Source: Streptomyces halstedii
GTDB lineage: Bacteria; Actinomycetota; Actinomycetes; Streptomycetales; Streptomycetaceae
Assembly (NCBI GenBank): GCA_000720535.1
Contig: JOAZ01000024.1
Coordinates: 42,127 to 106,126, forward strand
DNA length: 64,000 bases
Reading direction: 5' to 3'
This document shows, in pieces, positions 15,939-24,414 of the stretch. The notes beneath the pieces are model-generated. The model searched no databases, was not told the DNA's origin, and saw only the letters and a program-made list of their open reading frames with translations. Both the position numbers and the translations under genes were made by a program. Numbering within the stretch: the first letter of the stretch is position 1; the number at the start of each line of letters is the position of its first letter.

Positions 15939-17035
15939 GAGGCGGCCCCCGCCCCGCGTGGCGCGTACCGGTTGGCCGGGCGGGCCAGTCCGAGGTGCTC
16001 GCGGAGTGTGCCGCCGGGATAGAAGGTGCGGAAGAGGCCGCGGTGCTGGAGGAGTGCCACGGTGCCGTTGACGATCCTTTCGAGGTCGCGTCCGGGGGTG
16101 AGGGGGGTGAGGTGGAAGCCGTCGACCGCCCCGGCCCGGTACCAGTGGGTGACGAGTTCGGCGAGGTCGACGGGGCCGCCGCGGAAGTAGGTGCCGTGCC
16201 CGGCGAGTGGCGGGCCGCTCTCCGGCCCCGGTCCGGGTGCGGTCTCGGCGTCCCCGAGGTCGACGGTGAGCGCGACCAGGACCCGCAGCCCGTCGGGGTC
16301 CCGCCCGTGGGCGCCGGCCGCCCGGCGCAGCTCGTCGCGGAGGGCCGCCGCCCGCTCGGGCGAGGAGGCGCGTACGTACACGACGTCGGCGTGCCGGGCG
16401 GCGGCCCGCGCGGCCGGGCCGGTGGTGGCGTCGAAGACGGTGACGGGTCTGCCCTGCGGGGGCCGGGGCACACGGGCGGGGCCCTTGACGGAGAAGGTGG
16501 TGCCCTTGACGGAGAAGGTGGTGCCCTCGAAGTCGACGGGGTGCGGTGCGTCGCGGCCGGTGGAGGGGTCGCGGCCGGTGGAGGGGCCGCGGATCCCCGC
16601 GCCGTCCTCCCAGCCGTCCCAGAGCCGGGCGGACACGTCCGCGGTCTCGCCGGCCTCCTGCCAGAGCGCGGGGGCGGGCGCGGCGGGCCGTCGGCCGAAC
16701 AGCCGGGCCTCCGCCTCGGTGGTGGACACGTCGGCGTGCCAGCCGGCCCGGCCCCGGCTCATCCAGTCGAGAGTGGCGACGGCGGACGAGACGTGGAACG
16801 GCTCGGTGTGCGTGGTGGTGACGGTCGGCACGAGGCCGATCCGGGTGGTCTCGGGGGCGACCCGGGCGAGCACGGCCATGGCGTCGGGGCCGGGCCGGGC
16901 GAAGGAGTCCCTGAAGGTGACGAAGTCCAGCGTGCCCCGCTCGGCGAGCCGGGCGAGCGCGATGTGGGAGGCGGCGTCGTAGCGGGGCGGGCCGCCGATC
17001 TCGGCGGCCAGATGGAGGGACCTGGTCGTGGGCAT
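15935..17035 (-). CDS. LLM-class flavin-dependent monooxygenase
   Basis: A 366-residue luciferase-like oxidoreductase and the first gene of the operon. I use ATG 17035 (MPTTRSLHLAAEIGG) because GGAG lies eight bases upstream and the codons further up are unlike the family. ERGTLDFVTFRDSF, ETTRIGLVPTVTTTHTEPFHVSSAVATLDWMSRGRAGWHADVS and the terminal DGFHLTPLTPGRDLERIVNGTVALLQHRG are diagnostic. The middle contains two in-frame microduplications (GTTFSVK twice and STGRD-P twice). The gene pair lies near an orphan cysteine-type leader peptide, which suggests organosulfur use. Confidence 0.85.
   Translation of the reverse strand: MPTTRSLHLAAEIGGPPRYDAASHIALARLAERGTLDFVTFRDSFARPGPDAMAVLARVAPETTRIGLVPTVTTTHTEPFHVSSAVATLDWMSRGRAGWHADVSTTEAEARLFGRRPAAPAPALWQEAGETADVSARLWDGWEDGAGIRGPSTGRDPSTGRDAPHPVDFEGTTFSVKGTTFSVKGPARVPRPPQGRPVTVFDATTGPAARAAARHADVVYVRASSPERAAALRDELRRAAGAHGRDPDGLRVLVALTVDLGDAETAPGPGPESGPPLAGHGTYFRGGPVDLAELVTHWYRAGAVDGFHLTPLTPGRDLERIVNGTVALLQHRGLFRTFYPGGTLREHLGLARPANRYAPRGAGAAS
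16481..16586 (-). repeat. Two tandem microduplications inside the monooxygenase gene
   Basis: A 21-base unit occurs twice head to tail (16481-16501 and 16502-16522), and an 18-base unit TCGCGGCCGGTGGAGGGG occurs twice (16551-16568 and 16569-16586). Both lengths are multiples of three, so the frame is kept and the protein gains seven and six residues. Confidence 0.85.
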
Positions 17036-17152
17036 GCGAGGGCTCCGTGGATGCAGAGATCGGACACGGGACGCGCCTGCGCGTGGAACACGACGTGGAC
17101 CGGGCCCCTCAGCGCCGGTCCGTTCCTGAGAAAACCGCTGACCGGGGCCCGT

Positions 17153-17158
17153 TGTCAA
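17153..17158 (-). promoter_or_regulatory. Possible -35 element upstream of the monooxygenase operon
   Basis: On the minus strand TTGACA is present at 17158-17153, about 120 bases before the monooxygenase start. No good -10 partner is seen at the right distance, so this is a weak call. Confidence 0.25.
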
Positions 17159-17229
17159 GCATGTCCATACTGTGAGCGGGCCGTCCCGGCATGGTTGACG
17201 TGCCGTCCGATGCCTGTTCCACTGAGGCC

Positions 17230-17301
17230 ATGTACGCGCAGCAGTGGCTGGTCACCCGATCGCACATCGACTTCGGTCGCGTGTGGTCCTGTTCCTGTTG
17301 A
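17230..17301 (+). CDS. Cysteine-containing leader peptide (orphan)
   Basis: A 23-codon reading frame, ATG to TGA, whose product ends LVTRSHIDFGRVWSCSC. This fits the actinobacterial leader-peptide pattern LxxRxHxDxxRVxSxxC that usually precedes sulfate- or sulfonate-assimilation operons and is thought to sense cysteine by attenuation. Both cysteines use TGT, a rare codon in this GC-rich genome, which suits a sensor. The ribosome site is weak (GAGG two bases upstream). No sulfur gene follows on this strand; the next plus-strand gene starts at 19009. The flavin monooxygenase operon lies on the other side, divergent. It may be a leftover from a rearranged operon. Confidence 0.65.
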   Translation: MYAQQWLVTRSHIDFGRVWSCSC

Positions 17302-17484
17302 CCTGGCCCCCGCGTCTTCCTGAGCCTGTCCCGCTCGCGCCGCCGCCGGCGCCGGAGCGGCTCCTCCCGCGTGCCTTCGCGTCCACGACATCTCCGCGCA
17401 CCGCCCCCCCCTCACGCTCCTCCCCTCGTAGGACCGCTGTTCCCGCCCGTGGCTCCGTGCGCCCATCCGCCGGAGCTCGCGGGT

Positions 17485-18684
17485 TCAGCAGTCGCACCCG
17501 CAGTCGCAGCCTCCGTCGCCGCAGCAGCTACAGCAGTTGCCACAGCAGTCGCACCCTTCGCAGCAGCCCTCGCAGCAGTCGCTCTTGTGGCAGAGCCCTT
17601 CGCGCCGCTGCCCGCTCCAGGGGTCATGGAAGGTACCGGCACAGCACAACTGGCAGGTGCAGGCCAGCCCGGCCCAGACCAGGCAGCCGGCGATCAGACC
17701 GCGGCGGCCACGGGGCGGCTCGGGCGGGAGCGGGGGTCCGGGCGGGCCTCCGGGTCCCGGCGCGTACGGGTTGCCGGGCGGCGGGCCGAAGCTTCCGGCC
17801 GGCCGCTCTTCGGTGCCGTGCGCGCACCCGGTGGAGCCGAACGCCCGGTCCACCGACCGCCGCAGTTCGTGCACCAGCAGCACATGGGCCAGCGTGCCGT
17901 CGGTGAACTCGGCGTCCGCCAGCGCGAGGCGCACCCCGCGCAGCGCGTCGTCGCAGAGCCGGCGGGCCTCGGCGAGCGGGGTACCGGTGGCGGTGAGCGG
18001 GTTCCAGGCACCCGACGCGGCGTCAGTTCCCTGGTCCTCGACGGCGTCCAGCAGATGCGCGAGCCGTCCGAAGAGCCGTCCGGCCTCGGCGAGCGGCGCC
18101 GCGTTGCCCGGTCTGCCGGCGAGAACGGCGGTGTGCGCGAACGCCGCCGCGGTCGCCGTCTCGGTGGGCTCGGTGACGGTCAGCAGGCTGCTGCCGGGTC
18201 CGGCCAGCGACTCGACGCCGGTCTGCCGGTCGACGGCGTCCACGAGGACCGCGGTGTCGAAGCCCAGCTCGGCGCCCGTACGCGCTCCGGCCCTGTCCCA
18301 GCCGGCGGCGACCCGGCGGGCGGCGGCGGCCACCGGGCGGCGTTTCAACAGCCCGTCCCGGTCCGCCACGTGGTCGCGTACCTTCGCCGAGGCCAGCACC
18401 AGCGAGACGGCGGCCGCGAGCCGGGCGCCCTCGCCCCGGGCGACCGGGGCCGTACGCATCGCGCGCAGCGGGCAGGGCCCCGCGGTGCGCCTGCGGTCGG
18501 CCGTACGCTCGACCTGAGCCTCCGTCAGAACCGAGACGATGAGGCCGTCGTAGTTCGTGACGACCCGGGCGAACTGCCCGTGATCGGCGCGGAGCGCGAG
18601 GCAGAGCCCGCAGAGGTGGGCCATCCACTCCGTCCTGAGCCCCTCGGACAGCCGGTGGGCGCAGGGCCTCACTATTCCGAACAC
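17485..18684 (-). CDS. DUF5685 family protein with cysteine-rich tail
   Basis: A 399-residue protein recognised from its start MFGIVRPCAHRLSEGLRTEWMAHLCGLCLALRADHGQFARVV, where the Cys/His residues are typical of DUF5685, and from DLAHxx-like all-helical middle regions. Near residue 330 a Gly/Pro linker leads to a hydrophobic stretch (LIAGCLVWAGLACTCQLCC) and then a terminal segment with 16 cysteines in the last 36 residues, mostly CC pairs. This tail could bind metal ions or take part in redox chemistry. The gene is monocistronic and divergent from the SepF-like gene. No function has been established for the family to my knowledge. Confidence 0.8.
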   Translation of the reverse strand: MFGIVRPCAHRLSEGLRTEWMAHLCGLCLALRADHGQFARVVTNYDGLIVSVLTEAQVERTADRRRTAGPCPLRAMRTAPVARGEGARLAAAVSLVLASAKVRDHVADRDGLLKRRPVAAAARRVAAGWDRAGARTGAELGFDTAVLVDAVDRQTGVESLAGPGSSLLTVTEPTETATAAAFAHTAVLAGRPGNAAPLAEAGRLFGRLAHLLDAVEDQGTDAASGAWNPLTATGTPLAEARRLCDDALRGVRLALADAEFTDGTLAHVLLVHELRRSVDRAFGSTGCAHGTEERPAGSFGPPPGNPYAPGPGGPPGPPLPPEPPRGRRGLIAGCLVWAGLACTCQLCCAGTFHDPWSGQRREGLCHKSDCCEGCCEGCDCCGNCCSCCGDGGCDCGCDC

Positions 18685-19008
18685 GACAATCCCCCGTAAG
18701 CCGTTCCCCCGTGCCCCGCGCGCTCGTGCGGGCGCGCGGCGCGCATCGTGCGGCGTGCATCGTATCGAGTGACCCGTTCACCCGTACGTCCCCCATGTCA
18801 CCCGTACGGACTGGAGCATCATATTTTCTTTCCGCAAGCCCCCTTATACGGGTAGAAACCTGACGAACCGCCACATGATCTGCACCAGTAGCGTCACGAA
18901 TCCCCTGCGCGCCGACTATCCCCTTGGCGCACGATCCGCATCATGGACGACCATAGGGATAGGAAAGAGATGCGGAACACCACAGAACCGCGGTGAGAGG
19001 AGGCGTCC
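18685..19008. other. Divergent intergenic region
   Basis: This 324-base gap separates the DUF5685 gene from the SepF-like gene and should hold both promoters. It has a notably AT-rich patch near 18815-18855 (containing CATATTTTCTTTCC and CCTTATACGGG). I see no gene, tRNA or strong hairpin in it. Confidence 0.4.
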
Positions 19009-19449
19009 ATGGGATCGGTGCGCAAGGCGAGTGCCTGGCTGGGCCTCGTGGAGGACAACGACGAGCGGTACTACGACGACGAGTACTCCGAGGATGCCGA
19101 TACCGGTACGAACCAGGCGTGGGTGACCGACCCGCGCGTCCAGGTCGCCTCCGGGAAGGCGGAGGACACGGGCCGGCGGATCGCCACCGTCACCCCGGAC
19201 AGCTTCCGGGACGCGCGCGCCCTCGGCGAGCTGTTCCGGGACGGCGTCCCGGTGATCGTCAACCTCACGGCCATGGACCCCACCGACGCCAAGCGCGTCG
19301 TGGACTTCGCCGCCGGGCTGACCTTCGGGCTGCGCGGTTCGATCGAGCGGGTGGCGACCCGGGTCTTCCTGCTGACCCCCGCCCACACGCAGGTGGTGAA
19401 CGGCGAAGCCGCCGGCCGGCCCGCCGACGGCTTCTTCAACCAGAGCTGA
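19009..19449 (+). CDS. sflA: SepF-like cell division protein (SflA-type)
   Basis: A 146-residue SepF family protein. The start [18 protein letters not shown] forms the membrane-binding amphipathic helix; an acidic linker follows ([13 protein letters not shown]) and the C-terminal DUF552 fold spans about residues 60-135 ([67 protein letters not shown]). SepF anchors FtsZ filaments to the membrane. Streptomyces carry SepF in the division cluster plus two shorter relatives; the 146-residue length and the position near glutaryl-CoA dehydrogenase fit SflA, a judgement from memory. The ATG has GAGAGGAGGCG upstream, a strong ribosome site. Confidence 0.88.
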   Translation: MGSVRKASAWLGLVEDNDERYYDDEYSEDADTGTNQAWVTDPRVQVASGKAEDTGRRIATVTPDSFRDARALGELFRDGVPVIVNLTAMDPTDAKRVVDFAAGLTFGLRGSIERVATRVFLLTPAHTQVVNGEAAGRPADGFFNQS

Positions 19450-19499
19450 GCAGGGCGCTCGCCTCGGGCCTCCCGCGCGCTTCCCGGATCCGGCGGGAT

Positions 19500-20708
19500 C
19501 TAACGGAAGGCGTCGAGGCCGGTGAGCGCCTTGCCCAGCACCAGCTGGTGCATCTCCACGGTGCCCTCGTAGGTGAGCACCGACTCCAGGTTCGTCGCGT
19601 GCCGCATCACCGGGTACTCCAGCGAGATGCCGTTGGCGCCGAGGATCGTGCGCGAGGTACGGCAGATCTCGATCGCCTCCCGCACGTTGTTGAGCTTCCC
19701 GAAACTGACCTGCTCCGGCCGGAGCCGGCCCGCGTCCATGCGCCGCCCCAGGTGGTGGGCGAGCAGGATGCCCTTGTGCAGTTCCACCGCCATGTCCGCG
19801 AGCTTGGCCTGGGTGAGCTGGAAGCCCCCGATCGGCCTGCCGAACTGCTCCCGCGTACGCGCGTAGTCCAGGGCCGACTCGAAGCTCGCGCGCGCCGCGC
19901 CCATGGCGCCCCAGACGATTCCGTACCGGGCGTGGCCGAGGCAGCTGAGCGGTCCGCGCAGTCCGGTGGCCTCCGGCAGCACGGCGTCGGCGGGCAGCCG
20001 CACACCGTCCAGGACCAGTTCGCTGGTGACCGAGGCGCGCAGCGACCACTTGTGCCTGATCTCCGGCGCGGAGAAGCCGGGGGTGTCCGTCGGTACGACG
20101 AAGCCCCGGATGCCCGCTCCCCCGGCCGTCTCGTCGGTCCGCGCCCAGACGACGGCGACCCCGGCGACGGAGCCGTTGGTGATCCACATCTTGCGGCCGG
20201 TGAGGATCCAGTCCGTGCCGTCCCGTTCGGCGCGGGTGCGCATCCCGGCCGGGTCCGAGCCGTGGTCCGGTTCGGTGAGGCCGAAGCAGCCGATGATCTC
20301 GCCGGCCGCCATGCCGGGCAGCCACCGCCGCCGCTGCTCCTCGGAGCCGAAGCGGTGGATGGCGTACATGGCGAGGGAACCCTGTACGGACACCAGGGAG
20401 CGGATCCCGGAGTCGGCGGCCTCCAGCTCCAGGCAGGCCAGCCCGTACTGGACGGCGGTCGCCCCGGCGCAGCCGTAACCCTGGAGCGGCATGCCGAGTG
20501 CGCCGAGCGCGCCGAGTTCGCGGGCCAGCTCGCGGATGCCGGGCAGTTCCCCCTTCTCGTACCACTCGGCGATGTGCGGCAGGACCCGGTCGGTGGCCCA
20601 GGTGCGCACGGTGTCGCGGATCGCGAGGTCCTCGGGGTCGAGGAGATCGTCGATACCGAGGGGGTCGGCCGGGTCGAACGGGGGGAGTTTCGACGGCTTC
20701 ACGGACAA
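19500..20708 (-). CDS. gcdH: Glutaryl-CoA dehydrogenase-type acyl-CoA dehydrogenase
   Basis: A 402-residue FAD enzyme of the acyl-CoA dehydrogenase family. It shows CFGLTEPDHGSDPAGM (FAD/substrate region), KMWITNGSVAGVAVVWAR, YARTREQFGRPIGGFQLTQAKLADM and the C-terminal TYEGTVEMHQLVLGKALTGLDAF, in which the Glu of TYEGT is the catalytic base. This arrangement matches glutaryl-CoA dehydrogenase, which oxidises and decarboxylates glutaryl-CoA to crotonyl-CoA in lysine and tryptophan breakdown. The TTG start is five bases after GGAGG; GTG two codons later is an alternative. The gene converges on the SepF-like gene with 50 bases between the stops. Confidence 0.88.
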   Translation of the reverse strand: MSVKPSKLPPFDPADPLGIDDLLDPEDLAIRDTVRTWATDRVLPHIAEWYEKGELPGIRELARELGALGALGMPLQGYGCAGATAVQYGLACLELEAADSGIRSLVSVQGSLAMYAIHRFGSEEQRRRWLPGMAAGEIIGCFGLTEPDHGSDPAGMRTRAERDGTDWILTGRKMWITNGSVAGVAVVWARTDETAGGAGIRGFVVPTDTPGFSAPEIRHKWSLRASVTSELVLDGVRLPADAVLPEATGLRGPLSCLGHARYGIVWGAMGAARASFESALDYARTREQFGRPIGGFQLTQAKLADMAVELHKGILLAHHLGRRMDAGRLRPEQVSFGKLNNVREAIEICRTSRTILGANGISLEYPVMRHATNLESVLTYEGTVEMHQLVLGKALTGLDAFR

Positions 20709-20779
20709 GGGGGCCTCCGGCGGCTCGCACGGTCCAGAAACTAGCAGTGGTAGTTATCGCGTCGTGCAGACGTTACGGC

Positions 20780-22519
20780 TCAGTGTCCCGCCCGTCCAGA
20801 GCCGGTGGCCTCGGCCACCTCGCGCCGCCCGGCGGCCGGACGGCGGCGCCCCGGCGTGCCCTGCGCGGGGAGCGCGGGGGCGTCGGAGCGGGTCCGGACC
20901 GCGCCGGCCCCGTGGGCGGTGGCCCGCTCCGGTGCGGCCGGCGCCGGGGCCGCCTCCCGGTGGTCCTCCGGTTCCCCGCCGCAGTCCATGGCGCGCGGCA
21001 GTCTGAGCGCGGCCAGCGCGCCGAGCAGCAGGAGCCCCGCGCTGACCAGCAAGGTCACATGCAGCCCGCCGACGAAGGCGTGCCGGGCCGTGGTGCGCAG
21101 CGCGTTGCCCGCGGGGCCTCCGAGCTGTCCGGCCACCTGGTAGGCCTCGCCGAGCGAGCGGGAGGCGGCGGAACCCGCCGCGGCGGGCACGCCCTCCTTG
21201 TGGAGCCCGGCCAGACCGGGCGCGTAGGCGGCGTTCATCACGCTGCCGAGCAGCGCGATCCCCAGGCCCGCGCCCAGTTGGTAGGAGGTCTCGCCGATCG
21301 CGGCCGCACCACCGGCCCGTTCGGCGGGGGCCTCGCTCAGCATCGACTCGTAGGCCCCGAAGAGGGTGGACTGGAGCCCGAAGCCCAGCAGGACGAACCC
21401 GGCGGTGAGCAGGACGGGCCGGTCGTGCTGGCCCATCAGGGTCAGCAGGAGCACCGAGGCGGCCGTGAGCACGAAGCCCCAGCCGACCATGCGGCGCGGA
21501 CCGACGCGGCGCAGCGTGTACGAGCCGGTGGCACCGGCCGCCATCGCGGCGAAGGTCAGCGGCAGCAGCCGCAGGCCGGTCTCCAGCGGGCTGAGGTCCA
21601 GGACCAGTTGCAGGTACTGCACCGCGATCAGTTCCAGGCCGACGAGGGCCAGCATGGCCAGCACGATGCAGCCGACGGCGGTGGTGAAGGCGGCCCGGGA
21701 GAACATCGCGATGTCGATCAGCGGATGGGTACGGCGCCGCTGCCTGCGGACGAAGAGGACGAGCAGCGCGGTGCCCGCCAGCAGCGGGACCAGCGAGGCG
21801 GGGTCGGGCATCCCTCCCCCCGTGCCCAGGCGCTTTATCCCGAGCACGACACCGAGCACCCCGGCCGCGGCCGTCAGCGCGCCGGCCAGGTCCCAGGGCC
21901 CGTCGTCGCCGCCCCGGGACTCGGGCAGCAGCCAGCGGCCGACCGGCAGGACCACGGCCATCAGCGGGACGTTGACGAGGAAGACCGAGCCCCACCAGAA
22001 GTGCTCGACGAGGAAGCCGCCGACGACCGGCCCGGTCGCGGCGCCCACGGCGGCGACCGCGGTCCACACCCCGATGGCCAGGGCGCGTTCACGGCGGTCG
22101 GGGAAGACCTGGCGGAGTATCGAGAGCGTCGCGGGCATGATCATCGCGCCGCCGACGCCGAGCAGCGCCCGAGCCGCGATCAGGACGCCGGGGCTGCCGG
22201 CCGTCGCGGCGAGCGCGGAGGCGATCCCGAAGAGCGCGTAGCCGCACAGCAGGACGCGCCGCCGCCCGATCCGGTCACCGAGCGTGCCGAACAGGATGAG
22301 CAGGGAGGCGCAGACCAGCGGGTAGGCGTCCACGATCCACAGCAGGCCCACGGCGCTCGGCCGCAGGTCCGCGGTGACGGCCGGTACGGCGACGTGCAGC
22401 ACGGTCGCGTCGAGGGCGACCAGCAGCAGGCTGAGGCAGAGGACGACCAGGACGACCCATCGGTCGGCACCGCCGGCCGTCGGGCGCGGCCGCGTCACGG
22501 CCGTGGACGTCCCTGTCAT
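20780..22519 (-). CDS. MFS drug/proton antiporter, 14-TM (DHA2) type
   Basis: A 579-residue transporter. ATG 22519 follows GGGAGGTGC at eight bases. The first helix contains LLVALDATVLHVAVPAVTADL, the DHA2 hallmark, and the loop 2-3 motif is GTLGDRIGRRRVLL; motif C-like GAATGPVVGGFLVEHFWWGSVFLVNVP follows. I count about 14 hydrophobic segments, then a ~75-residue hydrophilic Ala/Pro/Arg-rich tail. It should export toxic compounds or antibiotics with proton influx. No regulator gene is adjacent; the gene upstream is a divergent PAP2 phosphatase. Confidence 0.88.
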   Translation of the reverse strand: MTGTSTAVTRPRPTAGGADRWVVLVVLCLSLLLVALDATVLHVAVPAVTADLRPSAVGLLWIVDAYPLVCASLLILFGTLGDRIGRRRVLLCGYALFGIASALAATAGSPGVLIAARALLGVGGAMIMPATLSILRQVFPDRRERALAIGVWTAVAAVGAATGPVVGGFLVEHFWWGSVFLVNVPLMAVVLPVGRWLLPESRGGDDGPWDLAGALTAAAGVLGVVLGIKRLGTGGGMPDPASLVPLLAGTALLVLFVRRQRRRTHPLIDIAMFSRAAFTTAVGCIVLAMLALVGLELIAVQYLQLVLDLSPLETGLRLLPLTFAAMAAGATGSYTLRRVGPRRMVGWGFVLTAASVLLLTLMGQHDRPVLLTAGFVLLGFGLQSTLFGAYESMLSEAPAERAGGAAAIGETSYQLGAGLGIALLGSVMNAAYAPGLAGLHKEGVPAAAGSAASRSLGEAYQVAGQLGGPAGNALRTTARHAFVGGLHVTLLVSAGLLLLGALAALRLPRAMDCGGEPEDHREAAPAPAAPERATAHGAGAVRTRSDAPALPAQGTPGRRRPAAGRREVAEATGSGRAGH

Positions 22520-23029
22520 GTACGCACCTCCCACACATGTGTCCCTCGCGCTCGGCGGGCCCCGGGGGCCGGACCCGCGGCACCCCGGGCCCGGCATCGA
22601 CGGGCGAGTGAGCCGTCAGCGTACGCGAGTCCCCTCTGGTCACACGTGTCCCATCTCATACCGCCGTCCGCCCCGGAGTGTGGCGTACGCCACGCCCGCC
22701 GCCTGCGACGGGGCCCTTCCGGAACCGTCGCGTTCCGCGTACGAGCCGCGCCCCCGGCGTCCTCCGTGAACGTCCGGCGCCCTGTCCGGACGGGCCCGCC
22801 GAGGGGCGCGCCGTCGAATCGCGGGCCGCGCCCACCCCCCTCGGCCCATTCGGCGAAGATCAAACACCCCTGCGAATTCAGGGCCGTGACGAATAGCCCG
22901 CACACGAAGAGAGGATTCTCCGGAGCCCGCGGAATGGATACCGGCCCGAGACAAAGTCCACATCACATCGTCATCACAAAGAGCCGGGATGGACCGGATC
23001 ACACACTCACTCGCTGTAACGTCCATTGC
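22520..23029. other. Divergent intergenic region, exporter/PAP2 phosphatase
   Basis: This 510-base gap holds promoters for the exporter (minus) and the PAP2 gene (plus). Near its right end TAACGT at 23017-23022 fits the -10 pattern TANNNT and is seven bases from the phosphatase start codon. No other gene is convincing; open frames here have no family resemblance. Confidence 0.4.
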
Positions 23030-24127
23030 GTGCGTACCGACATCTTTGCCCGTCTGGACCGGGAGCCGGAACCGCCGAAGATAGAGATCCCGCGGATGAG
23101 CCGTCACCGCATCGCTCTCTTCGGCGGGACTTTGGTGTTCTATCTCGCCATCGTCGTCGCCGTGCTGGTCTCGTCCTGGCTGGTGGCTCTCGACTGGAAG
23201 GTCATGCTCTTCCGGCCGTACCAGCAGTGGCCCGAGCTCCACGCCTTCCTCGACTACTACGTCGTGCTCGGCCAGCGCGGCCCCACGGCCGTGATGGTCG
23301 CCGCCTGGCTCGGCTGGCGCTCCTGGCGGCAGCACACCCTGCGCCCCCTGCTCACCCTGGGTACGGCGCTGCTGCTGCTCAACGTGTCGGTGGGCGCGGT
23401 CAAGCTGGGACTCGGACGGCTCGGACCGCACTACGCCACGCAGATCGGCTCCGCCGAGCTGTTCGCCGGCGGCGATATATTCCCCTCGGGTCACACCGCC
23501 AACGCCGTGGTGACCTGGGGAATCCTCGCCTATCTGGCGACCACGCCGCGCGCCCGGCGGTATCTCTCGGCCGTCTCCGCCTTCGTCTCGCTGGGCGTGG
23601 GCCTCACGACCGTCTACATCGGCACCCACTGGCTCAGCGACGTCCTGCTGGGCTGGGCCGCGGGCCTGCTGATCATGCTGGCTCTGCCCTGGTTCGAGCC
23701 GCTCATCACCCGGGCCGAGGTCTGGATCCTCTCGGTACGGGCGTCGTGGCGCGCCCGCCGCAGGCTGCGCGGGCCCGCCGAGGGCGTTGCCGGACCGCCC
23801 GTACCTGCCCTGGTGCCGCGGACCACGGACGGCGCCCCGGAGACCGGCGCCGGGCACGTCCAGGAGACCGGCGCCCCGGCGCCCCCGCAGGCCGTCGACG
23901 GCCCGGGAGACGCGGAGCCGACGCCCGGTGGCCCGGCCACCGATCCCCCGGCGGGCGGCCCCCCGGGGGCGGCGGGCCGCTCACGGGCCCACTCGGCGCA
24001 TCCGGTGCGCTCGGAGCGGACGCCGCTCAGCCCGGCGGGCTCCCGGCGTCCCCCGCACGCGGACCGCGCGCCCCGCAGCAGCCCGGCCCCGGCCCGCCCG
24101 GTGGCCGGAGGGCCCGTCGCCCCCTGA
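23030..24127 (+). CDS. PAP2-family membrane phosphatase
   Basis: A 365-residue protein with six hydrophobic segments in its first ~230 residues and a PAP2 active site: KLGLGRLGP near residue 125 (a variant of motif 1), GDIFPSGHTANAVV (motif 2) and TTVYIGTHWLSDVLLGW (motif 3 with the catalytic His). Members remove phosphate from lipid phosphates such as undecaprenyl diphosphate or phosphatidic acid. The last ~110 residues are a Pro/Ala/Gly-rich, probably disordered tail. The GTG start has no ribosome site but sits seven bases after a -10-like TAACGT, which suggests a leaderless mRNA. A very long palindrome follows the stop. Confidence 0.85.
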   Translation: MRTDIFARLDREPEPPKIEIPRMSRHRIALFGGTLVFYLAIVVAVLVSSWLVALDWKVMLFRPYQQWPELHAFLDYYVVLGQRGPTAVMVAAWLGWRSWRQHTLRPLLTLGTALLLLNVSVGAVKLGLGRLGPHYATQIGSAELFAGGDIFPSGHTANAVVTWGILAYLATTPRARRYLSAVSAFVSLGVGLTTVYIGTHWLSDVLLGWAAGLLIMLALPWFEPLITRAEVWILSVRASWRARRRLRGPAEGVAGPPVPALVPRTTDGAPETGAGHVQETGAPAPPQAVDGPGDAEPTPGGPATDPPAGGPPGAAGRSRAHSAHPVRSERTPLSPAGSRRPPHADRAPRSSPAPARPVAGGPVAP

Positions 24128-24134
24128 CGGCTCC

Positions 24135-24196
24135 CGCCCCGTTGTACGTCTGTGGGCCCCGGCACGTGCCGGGGCCCACAGACGTACAACGGGGCG
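24135..24196. terminator. 62-base perfect palindrome between convergent genes
   Basis: Two perfectly complementary 31-base arms meet at 24165/24166 without any loop base. The structure lies between the PAP2 stop (24127) and the stop of the protease-inhibitor gene (24199), so it is best read as a bidirectional terminator. Its arm length is unusual. Confidence 0.75.
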
Positions 24197-24198
24197 GT

Positions 24199-24414
24199 TC
24201 AGCCGACCCAGCAGCGGGTCACGGTCGCGTCGGCCACCTCGAAGTTGATGCGCCCGCCCCGGAACTCCATGGTGATGACCGTGCCGGGGGCGAGGGCCCG
24301 GACGGTGGTCCAGCCCCGCGCTCTGGCGCGCTGTTCGGCCGTCCCCGCGTCGAGGCCGACGTAGGACGCGGGGGTGTCGTCCGGCTGGGCGGGGGGAGTC
24401 GGTACGGATGTCAT
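24199..24414 (-). CDS. I78 family peptidase inhibitor
   Basis: A 71-residue protein. The pattern SYVGLDAGTAEQRARARGWTTVRALAPGT followed by VITMEFRGGRINFEVADATVTRCWVG matches the I78 inhibitor family, small wedge-shaped inhibitors of serine proteases; the closing G after the last strand is typical. The ATG at 24414 follows GTGAGGGG closely, and the longer frame above it lacks any family match. It has no signal peptide, so a cytoplasmic role is likely. It is monocistronic. Confidence 0.8.
   Translation of the reverse strand: MTSVPTPPAQPDDTPASYVGLDAGTAEQRARARGWTTVRALAPGTVITMEFRGGRINFEVADATVTRCWVG

Noticed and set aside
20498-23029. An open plus-strand frame leading into the PAP2 gene that would make a 1209-residue fusion
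   Set aside because: The upstream part is antisense to gcdH and the MFS gene and shows no domains; the family start lies at about 23030.
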